A stretch of 64,000 bases of DNA, taken from assembly GCA_022496205.1 (NCBI GenBank), contig WTXD01000020.1, positions 62,001 through 126,000 of the forward strand, read 5' to 3'. The translations under genes were made by a program, and so were the position numbers. Origin of the DNA: Gloeopeniophorella convolvens (lineage: Eukaryota; Basidiomycota; Agaricomycetes; Russulales). Position 1 is the stretch's first letter. Each line of letters begins with the position of its first letter. Shown in pieces: positions 36,726 through 49,344 of the stretch. The notes beneath the pieces are model-generated. The model saw only the letters and a program-made list of their open reading frames with translations. It did not search any database and was not told the DNA's origin.

Positions 36726-36731
36726 TATATA
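36726..36731 (+). promoter_or_regulatory. TATA-like element of COX VIIc gene
   Basis: TATATA 82 bp before the ATG at 36813, followed by a CAACCAACCAACC leader typical of fungal 5' ends. Confidence 0.5.
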
Positions 36732-36812
36732 GCCCGGTGGCTGCTGGCCTAGTCCGTCAATCAACCAACCAACCAAGCACCACACAACTTCCAGCTCTTC
36801 AGCTTCTCGACC

Positions 36813-37172
36813 ATGAACGCTCTCATCGCCCGCCAATCCGCCCAGACCATTCGAAGCACTGCACTCCGTCGGAGCGCGCAGCGTGCGTGGGCGCGATCGG
36901 CGCACACCGAAAGCAAAGCATACTCAGTGCGTTATACTCCGATCCCTACATGCCGCGCCCGGTGCTGAGGTCGCAACTCATAGGGCATCCCTTTCAAGAC
37001 CGACAACAAGCGTGCGCTTGCGGTCAAATTCATTCTGTTCTGGGGAGGCGGAATGGCTCTCCCTTTCGCTGCCTCATGGTGGCAGCTGTGAGTCTTGTTA
37101 TCTACAATCCTATATGCGCTTCGCTAATTATCTGTTCGTTGCAGCCGCAAAGGCATTAACTCCTCATCGTAA
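36813..37172 (+). CDS. COX8: cytochrome c oxidase subunit VIIc
   Basis: Exons 36813-36926, 36984-37087 and 37145-37172 give 81 residues. The presequence MNALIARQSAQTIRSTALRR is basic and ends near AHTESKAYS. The mature part GIPFKTDNKRALAVKFILFW, then GGGMALPFAASWWQLRKGI, matches the VIIc family: a short basic matrix segment, one membrane helix and a positively charged end. It is a nuclear-encoded accessory subunit of respiratory complex IV. Each intron restores the frame. Gene symbol follows the yeast name for this subunit. Confidence 0.9.
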
Positions 37173-37715
37173 CGGAGACTTCCCGACTGTTCTGGACGGA
37201 TCACGCAGGCCTGCAACTCGAGGACTATGCAGAGACACCTCCGATCGCGGCCTCCCTAATCTTCCCACAGTGCATGATTTAGTTGTATATCGTGTGTTCC
37301 GAACCGCTGTATCAATAGGGAAGCAAAGCCCATCCTCGTAGATATATATGACGGGCCGATTGGCTGATGTTCCAATGTGCTCTGGAAGAGCTTATCGCAA
37401 TGGAATAGGGCCATACACTGTACCATCGCATGCCTAAAGCTTTGACTGTGTGCATTGATATCTGTTCGCATTGTAGCGGAGAGAGGTTGTACTCTAGTCG
37501 CGCAATCACGTCCTCGGACTCGGACAGCAGCTGTCACCGCGTCACGTGCAGCTCACGCGAACTGTGCTTAGCGCCGCGTTACTTGAACTTGAACTCGCCC
37601 TCGGACAGTCAGTAGGCAGCGTCGCTGGCATCAGGCGTACGGTGCCCATTGGTCAACCTACTCTATCATACGGCCGCGCGGCATCATTCGTACCTGCCCT
37701 TAGAGCCAAGGTGAC
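37173..37715. other. intergenic
   Basis: No gene seen between COX VIIc and F-box B1. Confidence 0.45.
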
Positions 37716-39629
37716 ATGACGGTATCTTCTTTTGGAGGCCCGGGGTAAGCACATCCTTCTCGCACGCCACGTAGGAAAGGGCTGAGCCTACTTCTCCACT
37801 GTGTCCGCGCTTCAGCGTACCCTAGCGATGCGCCAGATCCCTTGGCCTGCTCCCTGGCGACAAGATACCCCATCCGCTCACCTGTCACACGAGCCGAGGC
37901 ATGCGTCGCTTTTCACAAGGAGGCGGAGGGCCTCAAGATTCGCTTGCGTTCGGTGTATAGCCAGATCAATGCACACCTCCCTATTTCCCTCCTTCCTCCC
38001 GAGCTTCTCTCCCGGATCTTTCGCCATCTTCGAGACGACGTGCGCAGCGTGGCGCGCTCTCAGCGTCTTGGCTGGGCTACTGTCACGCACGTATGCCAGC
38101 AATGGCGACGGGTCGCGTTGGAAGACGCATCACTGTGGGGAAAAATCAGCGGTGTCTGGCTCAAGCAGCAGTGGCTCCCTGAAGTGCTTGCCCGGTCGAA
38201 GCAGGCGCCGATCGATATAACCCACCACGCTCAACCATCCCATGCAGTTTTCTCTATGCTGACCCAGCTATTCCCCCGTGTCCGCACGCTGTCTTTACTA
38301 TATATCGAACGAATCAACTCAGATTTGCAAGGGATCCTTCGCTCAGAAGCTCCGAGTCTAGAAGAACTCACTCTGGAACGCATGGAGTCGACCTTTATCT
38401 CATTAATGGAGAAGAAGGTCCCACTTGATAGGTTCGCGCTGTTCGACGGTCAGGCGCCGAAGTTGCGAAAGATTCACCTCGATCTCTTTCGCATTCCGTG
38501 GATCTGTTATTCAAACCTCAATCTAAGACACTTGGAAGTACACCTTGGGCTGGGCCAGTCCTCTGGGGATTTGGGCAGCTTGGGTGAACTCGTCGAGGCA
38601 TTGTTCGAGAGTGGCCGGGTTTTGGAGGTGCTCATCCTGGACGGATGTCTGGACTTCAGAATGCCGCCTCCCCACCCCCCTCGGACCATCGGACTTCCGC
38701 ATCTCCATTCCTTGCACCTTCGCGGGCCAACCTCATGTGTCATGCATCTGTTCAACCTGCTGGATATGCCCTCCCTTGTCGAGTTAAACCTATACTTCAA
38801 GGCCAAAGACCGTGCTGAAGTCGCAGGGTGGCCCGCCATCGTTCCTACAGTTTTATCGCGCTACGAAAGGGCTGATTTTGCATTCCGGAGACTCCATCTC
38901 GACCTTGCCACGTTTCCAAAACCAACAACGCTATACGCTTCATGTCCTGTACCCCTCCCGAGTCAAGGTCATTCCCTTATCGCTGACAGGGTTTCTCTGA
39001 TGGTAGCATTCGATGATATGATGAAAGGAAGAGGGAATTGGCGATACAGCATCATGCAGAAGGCGTGCGCGGCACAGTCCATGGCAAAGCTCAACCTCGT
39101 CAAAATCCGCGCCGTTCCCCCCAGTTTCGATGTCAATGCCCCTACCTCCGGTTTCGATGTCAAACAGTGGGCACTCCTTTTTCGCCCATATTTCGAAGTT
39201 ACGAAGCTGGAAGTCCACGGACAGAACACTGACCTGCTCCTCCGGGCGATGGTTTGCAAGTTCACTCGCTCGGATGTGACAGGCGTTATGGAGGAACAGA
39301 CCGGTCCCCACGCACCATCACAAGAAGACCGTGACACTGTCCACGTGCAGCCACTCCTCTTCCCCCGGCTGACATCCCTCTCTTTGAACGGCGTCGATCT
39401 CACCGAAACTGATGCTACAGGCTCCCTAATCCTCTCCAATCTAGTCGACAGTCTGACTAAGTTTCGGGAGCGCTTGGGAGCGCCAATCAAGGAGCTCAGA
39501 ATACGAGAATGCACGATCCCTGCTGGCGACGTAGCTGTGCTTGAAAGCCTTGTCCCCACTTTTCTTCGGGATGGGTGCGAGAACTTGTCCGATTCGGAAG
39601 ATGAGGAAGGTTCTTCCGGGTCAGACTAG
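37716..39629 (+). CDS. F-box protein, subfamily B (B1)
   Basis: Exon 1 37716-37744 (29 nt, MTVSSFGGPG) and exon 2 37826-39629, joined by a GTAAGC..CTAG intron; 610 residues. The short exon was found because the main frame has no ATG. The sister gene B2 has the same 29-nt phase-2 first exon. A coiled N-terminus (AFHKEAEGLKIRLRSVYSQI) leads into the F-box LLPPELLSRIFRHLRDD, then LGWATVTHVCQQWRRVALEDASLWGKI. The leucine-rich remainder ends in an acidic tail SDSEDEEGSSGSD. Intact. Predicted SCF substrate adaptor. Confidence 0.87.
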
Positions 39630-40339
39630 AACACGGCGGCGGCGCGTATGACGATTGGTGCATAACTCAGAGACGGAGACGGCACGTATGTGAACATGCT
39701 CATCTTTCGCTTGGTATCAACTCTCACGGCGCCTCCTTCGTCACCTAGACTGTGAAAGCGCGACTCGCGCAGTCCCAGAGTCATCAGCCAAAGAGAGGAC
39801 ATGCGCGCGGATCTTGTTGTTGTTACTAACCATTTACATAGCCTATCCTCATTATAACATACGTAGCATGTATATACTTCCTTCCTAACACACGCCCGAC
39901 CACGTTAGACCCTGGGCTACCGCCGCCGCGTGGTCAATCTTTGGTCGATCTGGTCGTTCCCGGTGATTCACCCGTCCCATTCGCGCGCGGCCCGCACATG
40001 AAGGCACGTTACGTTATCAATCATCACCGTCACCAGCTGGGACGGCTGAGCCCGCTCTCTTTGCGAGCGACAATCACCGCCATGCGTTCGCAATTCGCCT
40101 CCTATCCTTCAATGAGAAGTAGCCCTTGATCCGCGCGATGACCTCGTCCCAGGCGCTATGTCGGGCCTCCTTTTTCGGCCCCTCCGTCTAGTTCATACTC
40201 CTCGCCACCTTTCCAGCGATACGGACAAATAGCTCAAAAATCGAATGTTGGACAGCAACAGCAACCAGTTGTGTCAAGAGGCACGGGCAGTACGCGCGGA
40301 ATTTCCACCTCTGGACTCATCAGAGCCGATCTACTCGAG
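39630..40339. other. intergenic
   Basis: No gene seen. Confidence 0.45.
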
Positions 40340-40795
40340 GCACGCGCGCCCGAGCGTCAAGCCCGTTTGGACGCACTGCATGCCGAGGCGGAGAGGTATG
40401 GGGGTGTAGTACGTACTATTCTCCCTCTCAGCGCGGCGCTGCCATCCATACACCCCCTGACGGGGTGTAAGGAAGTACACATCTCCGCGCAATCGAGCAA
40501 CTCATGCATCGAGGCAATCGGGTGGTGTCAGATTGTGGTCAAAGCCTATCGCGCTGCACACGTATGTATGTGACCTGTCTGCTTTCTGGCTCAAGGTCGG
40601 AACGTGCGTTGTAGCGCGCTCTCAGTATGCATATGAAAGCTGACTTGTGTTTGCTAGTATGCGTAGGTGAGATGCTGTAGAGGAATGTGCGCAACACGCG
40701 CTCGAGTACGACCCAGGATGATCAAGATACGATACCGCCGCACTCTTTCACACAAGGGCAGCCTCTAGCTCGCCGCAGCTAGCCTCGGTGAGTCT
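40340..40795 (+). pseudogene. relic of TPR-CCCH gene
   Basis: APERQARLDALHAEAERY aligns with the N-terminal charged block LERKERSDARRAEGEKH of the gene at 47036. Near 40670-40790, DAVEECAQHALEYDP and KIRYRR..SHKGSL align with its TPR exon (DAAEDCAQRALDFDP, KARYRRGLARKGSL). Frames are interrupted, the middle TPR exon is not found, and no zinc fingers follow. It is a third, decayed copy about 6.5 kb from the tandem pair. Confidence 0.6.
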
Positions 40796-41649
40796 TCCGC
40801 TTTTCCGCTGCACGCCACCGTCGTGCCTCTTATAGCCAGCTTAAATGCATAGCTTTGGGACCGTCATAGTATCGGACCTCAGCTATACGGCAGGACGTCG
40901 TGGAGGTATTTTGGCGCTCAGAGGGCATGTAAAGGATGTCGATGAATACTTAGACTGATCTCTGGGAGCAGCACGTGTCCTCAACTTCTCTCTCGAAATG
41001 CCGCAGAATTAGCTGGGTTGGGTGTGAATTGACATGGATGGTGTCATGAAATCCCTCGGACCGCTGTATCAGTAGGCTTATGTGGTTGAATCGTGTTCAA
41101 GTTGCGAGTGAAGTGGTAGAGCTAGGGCGGTTACAAGCTAGCCTAGCCACGCGTCCGCGAGGCGAGGCAGTCTTTGCCGCACCGCTCCCACGGTCCGAAA
41201 TCGGCATTTTCCGAGCCCCGACAGACTTCAAAGACCGATAATGGAAAGAGGGTTTCCTAATCAATAGATATGGACGCAAACACTTGTAAATACAAGCGTA
41301 GGGAAATTTTACGACTGCCTCTCGTCCTCGCTCGCTCTAGTCTACCCTCACCACCTCCGCAACGGCGCTGCTGCGTTCTCGCAATCCCGGCTTCCGTCCG
41401 CCTCGCCGCCCCCGCCGTGTCACCCCACCCCTCCCTGCGCTTCCCGCCACGCTTCACGCCACTGCATCACCCTCCACCACCCCCGCCTACGCCGATTGCG
41501 TTGAGCGGAGGTGTGGTCGGTCATAGCAGGCGTTGGCGCGGCGGAGAGCGCCCCCCAACTCCACGCTGTCACCGCCGCCGCTTCACAGCTGCCGGGCAGT
41601 TGTCCTGCCTCCCGCCCTCTCCCGCCCCACAGCAGGTCCCGCTGTGTAG
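40796..41649. other. intergenic, C-rich from 41.3 kb
   Basis: No gene. Around 41300-41560 the strand is strongly C-rich, giving artefactual proline ORFs on the plus strand. Confidence 0.4.
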
Positions 41650-42130
41650 CGCGACCGCAACGTGGCGCAGCGACAAGCGCCCCGTGAAAGTGCCGCCGCT
41701 ACTCCCGCGGTGCGGTTCAGTCGACAAAAATGGCGACGGTGCGCCCGTTTCGCGCCCACCTCCCGACTCGTCACGACGACAATGATGACGCCGTTCCCAC
41801 CTCCATCGCAGGGCCTCATTCCGAGCCGGGGCGACACGAACGCGCCGCTGCCGCGAGCTCCTTCGCGCGGCGACATGGCGTGCCAACGCCCGCATCCCCA
41901 TTTCCCCGCCGCTCTCTGACAAGCACGGATCCGTCTTCCCGGACGAGGACGGTCGTACGGGTTGTCCTTGTGTTTGACTCGCCACCCCCGCCGCTACACG
42001 ATCACACACGTGCGGCCCAGTCCGCTACCCCACGCGTCCTTGCGTGCTGCGCCGAACCAGCTGCCCCCAGCACTGCCGCGCCTGCCTCTCGCAACACTCA
42101 CAAAGGTGCAGCCGGGCACCAGCACTAGCG
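41650..42130. repeat. dispersed GC-rich repeat, copy 1
   Basis: Aligns with roughly 52540-53000. Shared stretches include GGCGACACGA, CTCTGACRAGYRC and GCGCCGAACCA in the same order, over about 450 bp with many substitutions. No coding capacity is conserved between the two. Unknown family. Confidence 0.55.
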
Positions 42131-42858
42131 CTTCGCGGAGCAAGCCGTTGGCAGCTGTGGGTTGCAGCGGGCGCCGTAATCCGTCACCTGCGGACTCTGC
42201 GACCTGCAGGACGTCGCCGGTGCTCCGCGAGCAGCACGTACGTGCACACGGCATACAGCGTCGCGTCGCGGAGTGCCCCAGCGACGCCCTGGAGGGCGCA
42301 CGGCAGGTCGTGCACGTCACACGGGACCGCGTCGCTACCGCCGCCGCCGCGTGCCATACGGCGTGCCGCTCGGCGCTCAGCTGGGAGCCGTGCGCTGCAT
42401 GCTCTGCAGGACAACGGTCGTGTGTACTGCAACACAGCACCACCCTCGAGACACTGGTGTGCCACGTCGCGGGTGCGTCTCGGGATGATCGTTAACCGCC
42501 CATTGCAAGGCGCGTGGCTGCTCGCGGGACGCACAGTGCATTGCTGCGTGCACGTTGCAAGGGCTGCGTGCGTGCCAGATGGTGCAGTGGCATGCAGTGT
42601 GTGTGCCCATGGCTTTCTCCCTTCCCAGTACTTATCCTCCCCGCCTCAATAACGACTTAGTCGTTTTTTTTTTCGTCATAGGAACACCCTCTATAATAGT
42701 ATATTACTCAATTAAACATGACCCGTTGTATTTGTTAGAATAATCATATGTGCGGGCGGACTTGAGATTGAAACAGCGCACAAGCGGATCGCCGGTCCGG
42801 ACCGTGGGAGTGGTGCGGAAACGCAACTGTGTCTGTGTCTCTTGTGCCCGCTACCGCG
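42131..42858. other. intergenic
   Basis: No gene. A palindromic ACGACTTAGTCGT followed by ten T occurs near 42651-42673; its role is unknown. Confidence 0.4.
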
Positions 42859-42866
42859 TATAAAAG
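42859..42866 (+). promoter_or_regulatory. TATA box upstream of F-box B2
   Basis: TATAAAAG, 281 bp before the B2 start codon. It would imply a C-rich 5' leader of about 250 nt. Confidence 0.45.
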
Positions 42867-43139
42867 TCCTGCAGTATGCTGAGTTCTGTGTCAGTTCACC
42901 TTACCTCTGCCTCGAAACCCGTCGTTCGCCACCTTCCGACCTCGCGTTCCCGCCGCCCGCCGTCTCGCACATCGCACCTGCGCTGATCCGATCACTCCCA
43001 TCTCTAAATCGACGCACTCATAGCCACCTGCTCGCCGCACTCATTTCTCCATTGCCACCGTCATCACATTTCCACAAGACTCAGTCCCTAGTCTAGCATC
43101 TCTGCGCCAATCGACCTCCGCTGAAGCCAAGACGCTGTG

Positions 43140-45209
43140 ATGGAGATTTCTCGACCTATAAGCCAGAGGTCAGTTCATTCTTCTATGTACCGTATCGTCG
43201 GGATCTGAAGGACCCAAAACACCAGCGACGTCCAGATGGCGATGAGGTCCTCTATTCGCTCACCTTCCAGGCGAGTCGAGGCACGCGCTGCTCTCCACAA
43301 GAAGGCGGAAGACCTCAGTATCCGCTTGAGTTTGGTGTATACGCAACTCAATGCCCTCCTCCCCGTCTCACTTCTTCCTCCCGAACTCCTTTCTCGCATC
43401 TTTCGCCATATTCAAGATGACGCAAATGACAGGGAAACATCTCCGCTTCTTGGCTGGGCTACTGTCACCCATGTATGCCGTCAATGGCGGCAGGTCGCGT
43501 TGGAGGATGCGTCTCTATGGGGCAAGATCGAAGGCAGGGTCTGGCACAACCGGAAATGGTTCCCCGAGCTGCTTGCTCGATCGAAGCAAGCTCCAATCAA
43601 TTTTAACCACTATTCCCGACCATCCGGTGAAGTTATCTCTATGTTGTCCCAGCATCTCTTCCGCATCCGCGCCTTATCTCTCTGTGGCCGCGAGTACCAA
43701 CCGCAACTTGAAGGGCTCCTTCGCTCAAAAGCTCCTATTCTTGAAGAACTTGCCTTGGAGTCTGATGAATATGGCGGGTCGTCACTCGGGGGAAGCGCGA
43801 TGTCTGAGCCATTCAAGCTGTTCGATGGACAGGCACCGAAGTTGCGAAAGATTCATCTCGATCTCTTTTGCATTCCGTGGATCCGTTTTCCAAAGCTCCG
43901 TCTGACCTACCTTGAAGTCACCGCTAGAGCAGACCGCCATTATTTTGGCACCCAGGACAGCTTGGATCAGCTCATCAGTTTTCTGTCCGAGAACGGTCAG
44001 GACTTGGAGGTGCTCAAGCTTCATAGATGCCTGCACCCGTCGATCCCACAGGTCACTCAAACGCGCACGATCGAACTTCCATGTCTCCGTTCCCTGCACC
44101 TCCGCGACTCAAGCTTCTGCATTGCGCATCTGTTCAACTTGCTTGCGATTCCCTCCTCGCCAAACTGCACCTGCACTTCGTCGCTACAGGCAGTGGGGTT
44201 GAAGTCGCACAGTGGCCTGCCCTTACCTCTACCGTCATCTCGCGTTTCACAACTGCAGGCTTGACCGCTCGGAGACTTCATCTCGAGCCCTCGGAAACTA
44301 GTTTTCATTTCTCACCAACAATATACATGTTGTTCGCACCCTGCTCAAGTGAAGACCATTCCTCTATGGATGGCAAAATCTCCGTGGAGCTGAAGTTCAG
44401 CAATAAAGCAAATACTCTCAGCGCCAGTAGAACGTACAGTATCATGCAGGCGGCGTGCACGGCGCTATCCATGGCGGAGCTCCGCTATGTCAAAGTCTAC
44501 GTCCCCTATTCCAATCTCCGTAGGAATGAATGGACGGAGCTCTTCGACAGTGCTCCCGAGTCACGGCGCTGGAAGTGCAGGATGATAATTTTGACCTCCT
44601 CTTCCAGGCGATGATGTTCTACGAGCCTCCTTCCTCGGGAGTGACGGGTGCTAGCGGCGATGATATGGCCCATAAGGACCATACTGCGGAAGCGCAGGCA
44701 GGCTCGCACACGAGATTGCCGGGCGAGGAGACCACGACGCCACACGTGTGGATCCACCGTTGCTCTTCCCTCAGCTAGCATCGCTCTCTTTGAGTGACAT
44801 CAACCTCGGACGACCTGTGAGGGGCTCTCCTACGGCATTCCTCTTCGATCGGGTCAGCAGTCTGCTTTCGCTTCGGGAGAACTGGGGAACGCCGATCAAA
44901 GAGCTCGAAATTCGCGGCTGTACAATCTCTGCCCGGGATGCGCAAAAATTGAAGAAGCTCGTCCCCACATTTAGTTGGGATGGGAACGAGAACCTGCCCC
45001 AGGAAGACGAAGATGCTGCATCCCTCGATGGATGGGAAAACAAATACGATGGATACTCGGACAGCAACTGGTATGTCAACGTATTCGCCGTTTGCACAGT
45101 CGAACCTGTGGATGCTCATCGTATCGTCATGTCATCTGACATTGGACAGAGGCAACACGACGCATGCGACTCTGTCGTAAGCCAACAGGGCTACGTCCGT
45201 ACGTCTTGA
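43140..45209 (+). pseudogene. F-box protein, subfamily B (B2), frameshifted
   Basis: Exon 1 43140-43168 (MEISRPISQ) and exon 2 from 43226, joined by a GTCAGT..CCAG intron. F-box: LLPPELLSRIFRHIQDD, LGWATVTHVCRQWRQVALEDASLWGKI. Compared with B1 there are three breaks. One base is missing near 44151-44156 (CCCTCC), where the first frame stops at 44264. One base is missing near 44542-44545. A TG is duplicated near 44748. The frames between breaks align well with B1 and finish with an acidic tail (PQEDEDAASLDG). As sequenced only the F-box and the first third of the C-terminal region are translated. Real decay and sequence error cannot be separated here. Confidence 0.82.
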
Positions 45210-47035
45210 TCAGGATCTGAACACGCTGAATGCAGGGGAGCATATGTATACATTTTCACTAAGCACGTACGGTCAGGTTGCGCTGAAGGTTGACCGCTGA
45301 ATACCTGAATGTTGATAGCCTGTCCATCCGCTTCTTACCAAAACGACGATGATTTGTTGTACATACTTTTCTGTCACATTGTTTACGGCGTATGAATAGA
45401 AGATTGCCTCGCACCCCAGCGGGGCTTCGCGGTCTCGTCTGAAGTGTGGATTTGCATTAAGGGGGCATTGTGAGTCCTCAGCTCCATCAAGTCTCAAAAT
45501 TTGCATAATGTGCATCACCTGGTCAACGACAGTCAAAGAGGAGCTCAAGCCTCTCGAGCTCATGCACTATAGTAGTGGTCGATAGAAATAGGCCGCCCGG
45601 CCGGCGTCGGCGTCGAATTGGGCACCGTGTTTAGGACTGTTTGGGACCCCACGTGCGCCGGTATCTGGATTCGTGCCCGCGTTGCGTTGCATCGAGGTTG
45701 CATCCAGCTATTGCTGTCGTTGCTGTGCCTAACTGCCAACGCCGCACGGTCTGCTCATACCCTCATCTCCCTTGTCTTGCCGGTCGGATAGATGCTGCAC
45801 CGCATCACTACTCCAGGAATACCGTAGCGTTCGTTTCCCAAATTGGGTGCTTCTCGCTCCTCAGGACCTCATCTACTCGATGCAATCGTCAGCATATCCG
45901 GGTTCTCCCTCGAGGCATCCCCCCGCGAGGTAGGTATCGTATGCCTGCGCTGAAATGCAATATCCTAATTGGGTTATGACTTTTCTAGCATTCTGGCGGT
46001 ATATAGGTTCGAGCCACGAAGCACACGCACGTCGCCGTCAACGGAGGTGAACTAACACAGACCGATACGACGCGCGTTCGGTTCCTCAATTTCTAATACC
46101 AAGTGATCCCCATGGGCTCGGATATGGCGCGCGTAGTGGGGTGTCGTGCACAGTAGCTGTGCAGCCGTCTGTCAACAACAGGGTTGGTGACGATGCTGTC
46201 GCGTCCGTCCACATACGTCCATTCTCACACGCGCCCGCAGCTGTACGCACCCCCTACCTTTCTATGCTCAGATTGACGGCTAACGTCAAGCGCAGTGGAC
46301 GTGGCCACCCTTCGTGACAATAAGACCTAGGTGGCGTGCGTCTTTCCGGGCCGCGTCATGACGTCGTCCGGAACTTTCTTGGACTGGCGGGCATGGGACG
46401 GGCTGGATAGCAATTCATCGCCGCGCGAGCAGGATAAGCTCAGGCATCATGGTAGTATGAAAAGAAGAGGTGCTGAAGGAGTGCACGGGTTGCGTGGCGT
46501 GTTAATCGTTCAGGTGAGTTCAACGTGCTGTCTCAATCGGTATCTGGCGCAGTCTGCTGACATTAAATCTCACATATCAGGTTTATCTCTATTTTGTTCG
46601 AACGAGCAGGGGTCCCGCTACTTCACGGTCTGCATCGCCGAGTAAGGCTTTTGCATATGCTTTCGTTATACTACGGACACCCATTGGAGGTTGAGGTCGT
46701 TGTGCTCCCTCACATTATCCTGTACGCCTCCGCTCGCGAAACTTGGTTGCATTACTTCGATTTTCCTTGTGCAAACGGCGCGCTCCCGTAACGAGCTTGG
46801 TGTGGTCAGCCTGCGTTGCGGTCGCGGCGCAGCATCCGCCCCCCAAAAGGTCAAGTATATGCTTCTTTGGGCACGCAGCGCACACGCGTCGTCCGGGCTT
46901 CTACGGTGCCTTTGTCTCGACTCAAAAAGAGCCACCCGGTCTCGCAGCAACTCCATCCCCACCACCACCATCGGTTCGCGCATACATTCCCCCTTAAGCC
47001 TAGTTATCAATACCCCCCAAGGCACAAATCGTATA
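45210..47035. other. intergenic, 1.8 kb
   Basis: No supported gene on either strand. Confidence 0.45.
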
Positions 47036-48590
47036 ATGGCCTCAAACTCGAAGCCTGGGCAGCGACAAGTATCCGATAATGGCAAACATGCTGATCCTCA
47101 GTCTGATCCCACTATGGATGAGCTGGTGAAAGTGCGCGCACTCGAGCGTAAGGAGCGCTCAGATGCGAGGCGTGCTGAAGGAGAAAAGCATAGAGAAGCT
47201 GTATGCATCCCATTTGATTTCCTCTCCTCGGAGACCTGAATCCCGCTGACGGATTGTAGGACAGGGGATCCGGCGCAATCGTCCGGAGCTGTACGAGGAA
47301 GTGTCAGAGGTGTCTGCATGAGGCGCCTGCGATGATAGAGAGCTGCAAAGAGATATAGCCATTTCCGTTCCGGTGAGTGGCGCAAGGCGGCCGAAGAATA
47401 TCAGGTTGCGATCAAGAAACATGGCCCCCGTGCTGCATATCTGTGTAACTTGGCTGCAGCGTGGCTGAAACTCGAAGAGTGAGTCCATACATGCATATCC
47501 CTCAATCAATCCTCTCACGTATGGTGGTGCTGCACAGGTGGGACGCAGCCGAGGACTGCGCGCAGCGCGCGCTTGACTTCGATCCCACGATGGTCAAGGC
47601 ACGTTATCGCCGCGGCCTCGCGCGCAAGGGCAGCCTTCAGCTCTCCTTAGCAGGTATCGGTACGTCTTTTTACATACTCACTTTAGTCGCTCCATCGACG
47701 CATGGCCCGCACAGATTTCCACTGCGTTCTTGTGCAAGACCCGAATGCTGCAGAAGCAAAGGCTATGCTGGACGAGACCCACGCACTCCAGGAAGCACGC
47801 GGCGAGGGCAACTGGCTATACAATATGGATGCGATGACGCGCATGTCGCGACCCCTGGCCAACGATACCGCTGCGGAGCTCGAGTCACTCTCAGATTCGA
47901 GCGATTGCCAGCACGTGGGCAATGGCGTACGGTGCGCGGCCTACAACCACGATGGCTGCTCGCGCGGGGCTGGCTGCGAGTTCTCGCACGCACCGGACCC
48001 TGAGAGCGTGCGCGACGAGCTGTGCGTGCATCACTCTTCTCCTGCTAACACCCAGGTTGTTGATTTTACTGCATCGCATAGCGGGCGCAACGTCTGCCTG
48101 TATTTCCTGCTCGGCGCGTGCAAGCACAGTGTAGCCGAGTGTGCCTTCGCTCACGATAGGGCGCAACTGCGTACTGGCGGGTGGTGGGAAAGGCAGGACA
48201 AGCGTGCATCGCTTCTCGGGGCCATCAAGGCGGCGCAGATCGCCGAGCCTGACCTCCCGGCATACGCGACCTGGCAGCTTTGCATGTCCTCAGGACGCTT
48301 CATCTGGAATTGGCCTGGGTTGTCCGAAGTCGACGCGGCCATGCGGTCGCGGGAGTGTAGCCACTGTGCGCCGCTGTCTGTTCCTCAGTCCCTCAGGCGA
48401 GGCAGTCGTGGTAGTGGTCGGCGCGGGGTTCGGAAGGCCGAACAAGAGGCAAGGCCTAGGCCGGAGAGTGAGAGAAGCAATGAGGAATGGGCATCCAGGA
48501 TCATGGTGGATCTGTACCGGATCCGACTCGCCGCATTATATCCTGACGTGTTCGGCGCAAACGATGACGATGATGATGACGACGACGACG

Positions 48591-48635
<45 letters not shown>

Positions 48636-48727
48636 GCGACAGCGTGAGTGCCAGTGCATGCTCGGCGTTGGACTTTTTGACATATTGCTCATACGTTTAC
48701 CAGAACGATTACCCCCGCCGGACCTGA
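47036..48727 (+). CDS. TPR and double CCCH zinc-finger protein, copy A
   Basis: Exons 47036-47200, 47351-47478, 47538-47659, 47715-48021, 48082-48643 and 48704-48727. Exons 2, 3 and 4 are 128, 122 and 307 nt, identical in length to copy B. The N-terminal charged helix LERKERSDARRAEGEKH precedes TPR units (HFRSGEWRKAAEEYQVAIKK, NLAAAWLKLEEW, AEDCAQRALDFDP). Two zinc fingers follow: CAAYNHDGCSRGAGCEFSH (C7C5C3H) and CLYFLLGACKHSVAECAFAH (C7C6C3H). CCCH fingers usually bind RNA; TPRs bind protein partners. A poly-Asp then poly-Gly tract lies near the end. Intron 1 is long (151 nt) and contains an extra ~90 bp after a normal-looking acceptor, so the exon 2 start is the weakest point. Confidence 0.8.
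48562..48641 (+). repeat. GAY/GGC trinucleotide tract inside copy A
   Basis: Encodes about ten Asp followed by about twelve Gly and a short acidic end. Copy B has no such tract, so it arose or expanded in copy A. Likely polymorphic. Confidence 0.9.
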
Positions 48728-49344
48728 ACAAAAAGTCAGTTGATCCGACACGCAAAGCGTAAAGCCTTCCGACCACTGTACCAGTGCGTTCTTGTTTCCT
48801 CAGACTCCCGGTATCGATCGACTCTGAAATAATCCGCTCACTTCGAATTAGGGAGAAAGAACCCTTTGAGCCATAATGTGACGATCTCTACCTCAATGCC
48901 TTGCGAACCAATGATCTTGAAGCAGTCGTGTACACTACAATGACAGGAGTGATAGTGCCAATACTACCACGTTGTGTGCATAGGGTGTTAGAGTAGTCGA
49001 CGCCTCGAAAGCACTACGTATATCAAAGCAATTCATGCAGTATATCTGGGACAAACAGTAGCTATCTTCCATTGTTGCCGCGTGGCTCAATGTAATGCAA
49101 CTTCCTTGGCAACTTCGGCCACGCCAAATTTTCAAGACGCGCAGGCCACGTGATCGCGTCATAACGCATAATCAGCGAGCGCGCCGACGAACTCAAGCGC
49201 GACCACAACGCGCCAGTGGCTAAACTCAACATGGTTCATTGGCGCGTGCAGTGCTTCGAAACGAACCACCACAGCTCCGTGGCTCTTCTACCGAATCTTT
49301 TACCTTGACCAAATGCTGCTTCACATCCAACTTTCCCCGGAAAT
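48728..49344. other. intergenic between TPR-CCCH copies
   Basis: No gene seen. Confidence 0.5.

Noticed and set aside
41270..42652. Series of 130-200 codon ORFs
   Set aside because: C-rich repeat sequence; the related copy at 52.5 kb does not conserve any of these frames.
42651..42673. Palindrome plus T run resembling a bacterial terminator
   Set aside because: Eukaryotic context with no adjacent transcript unit; could be chance.
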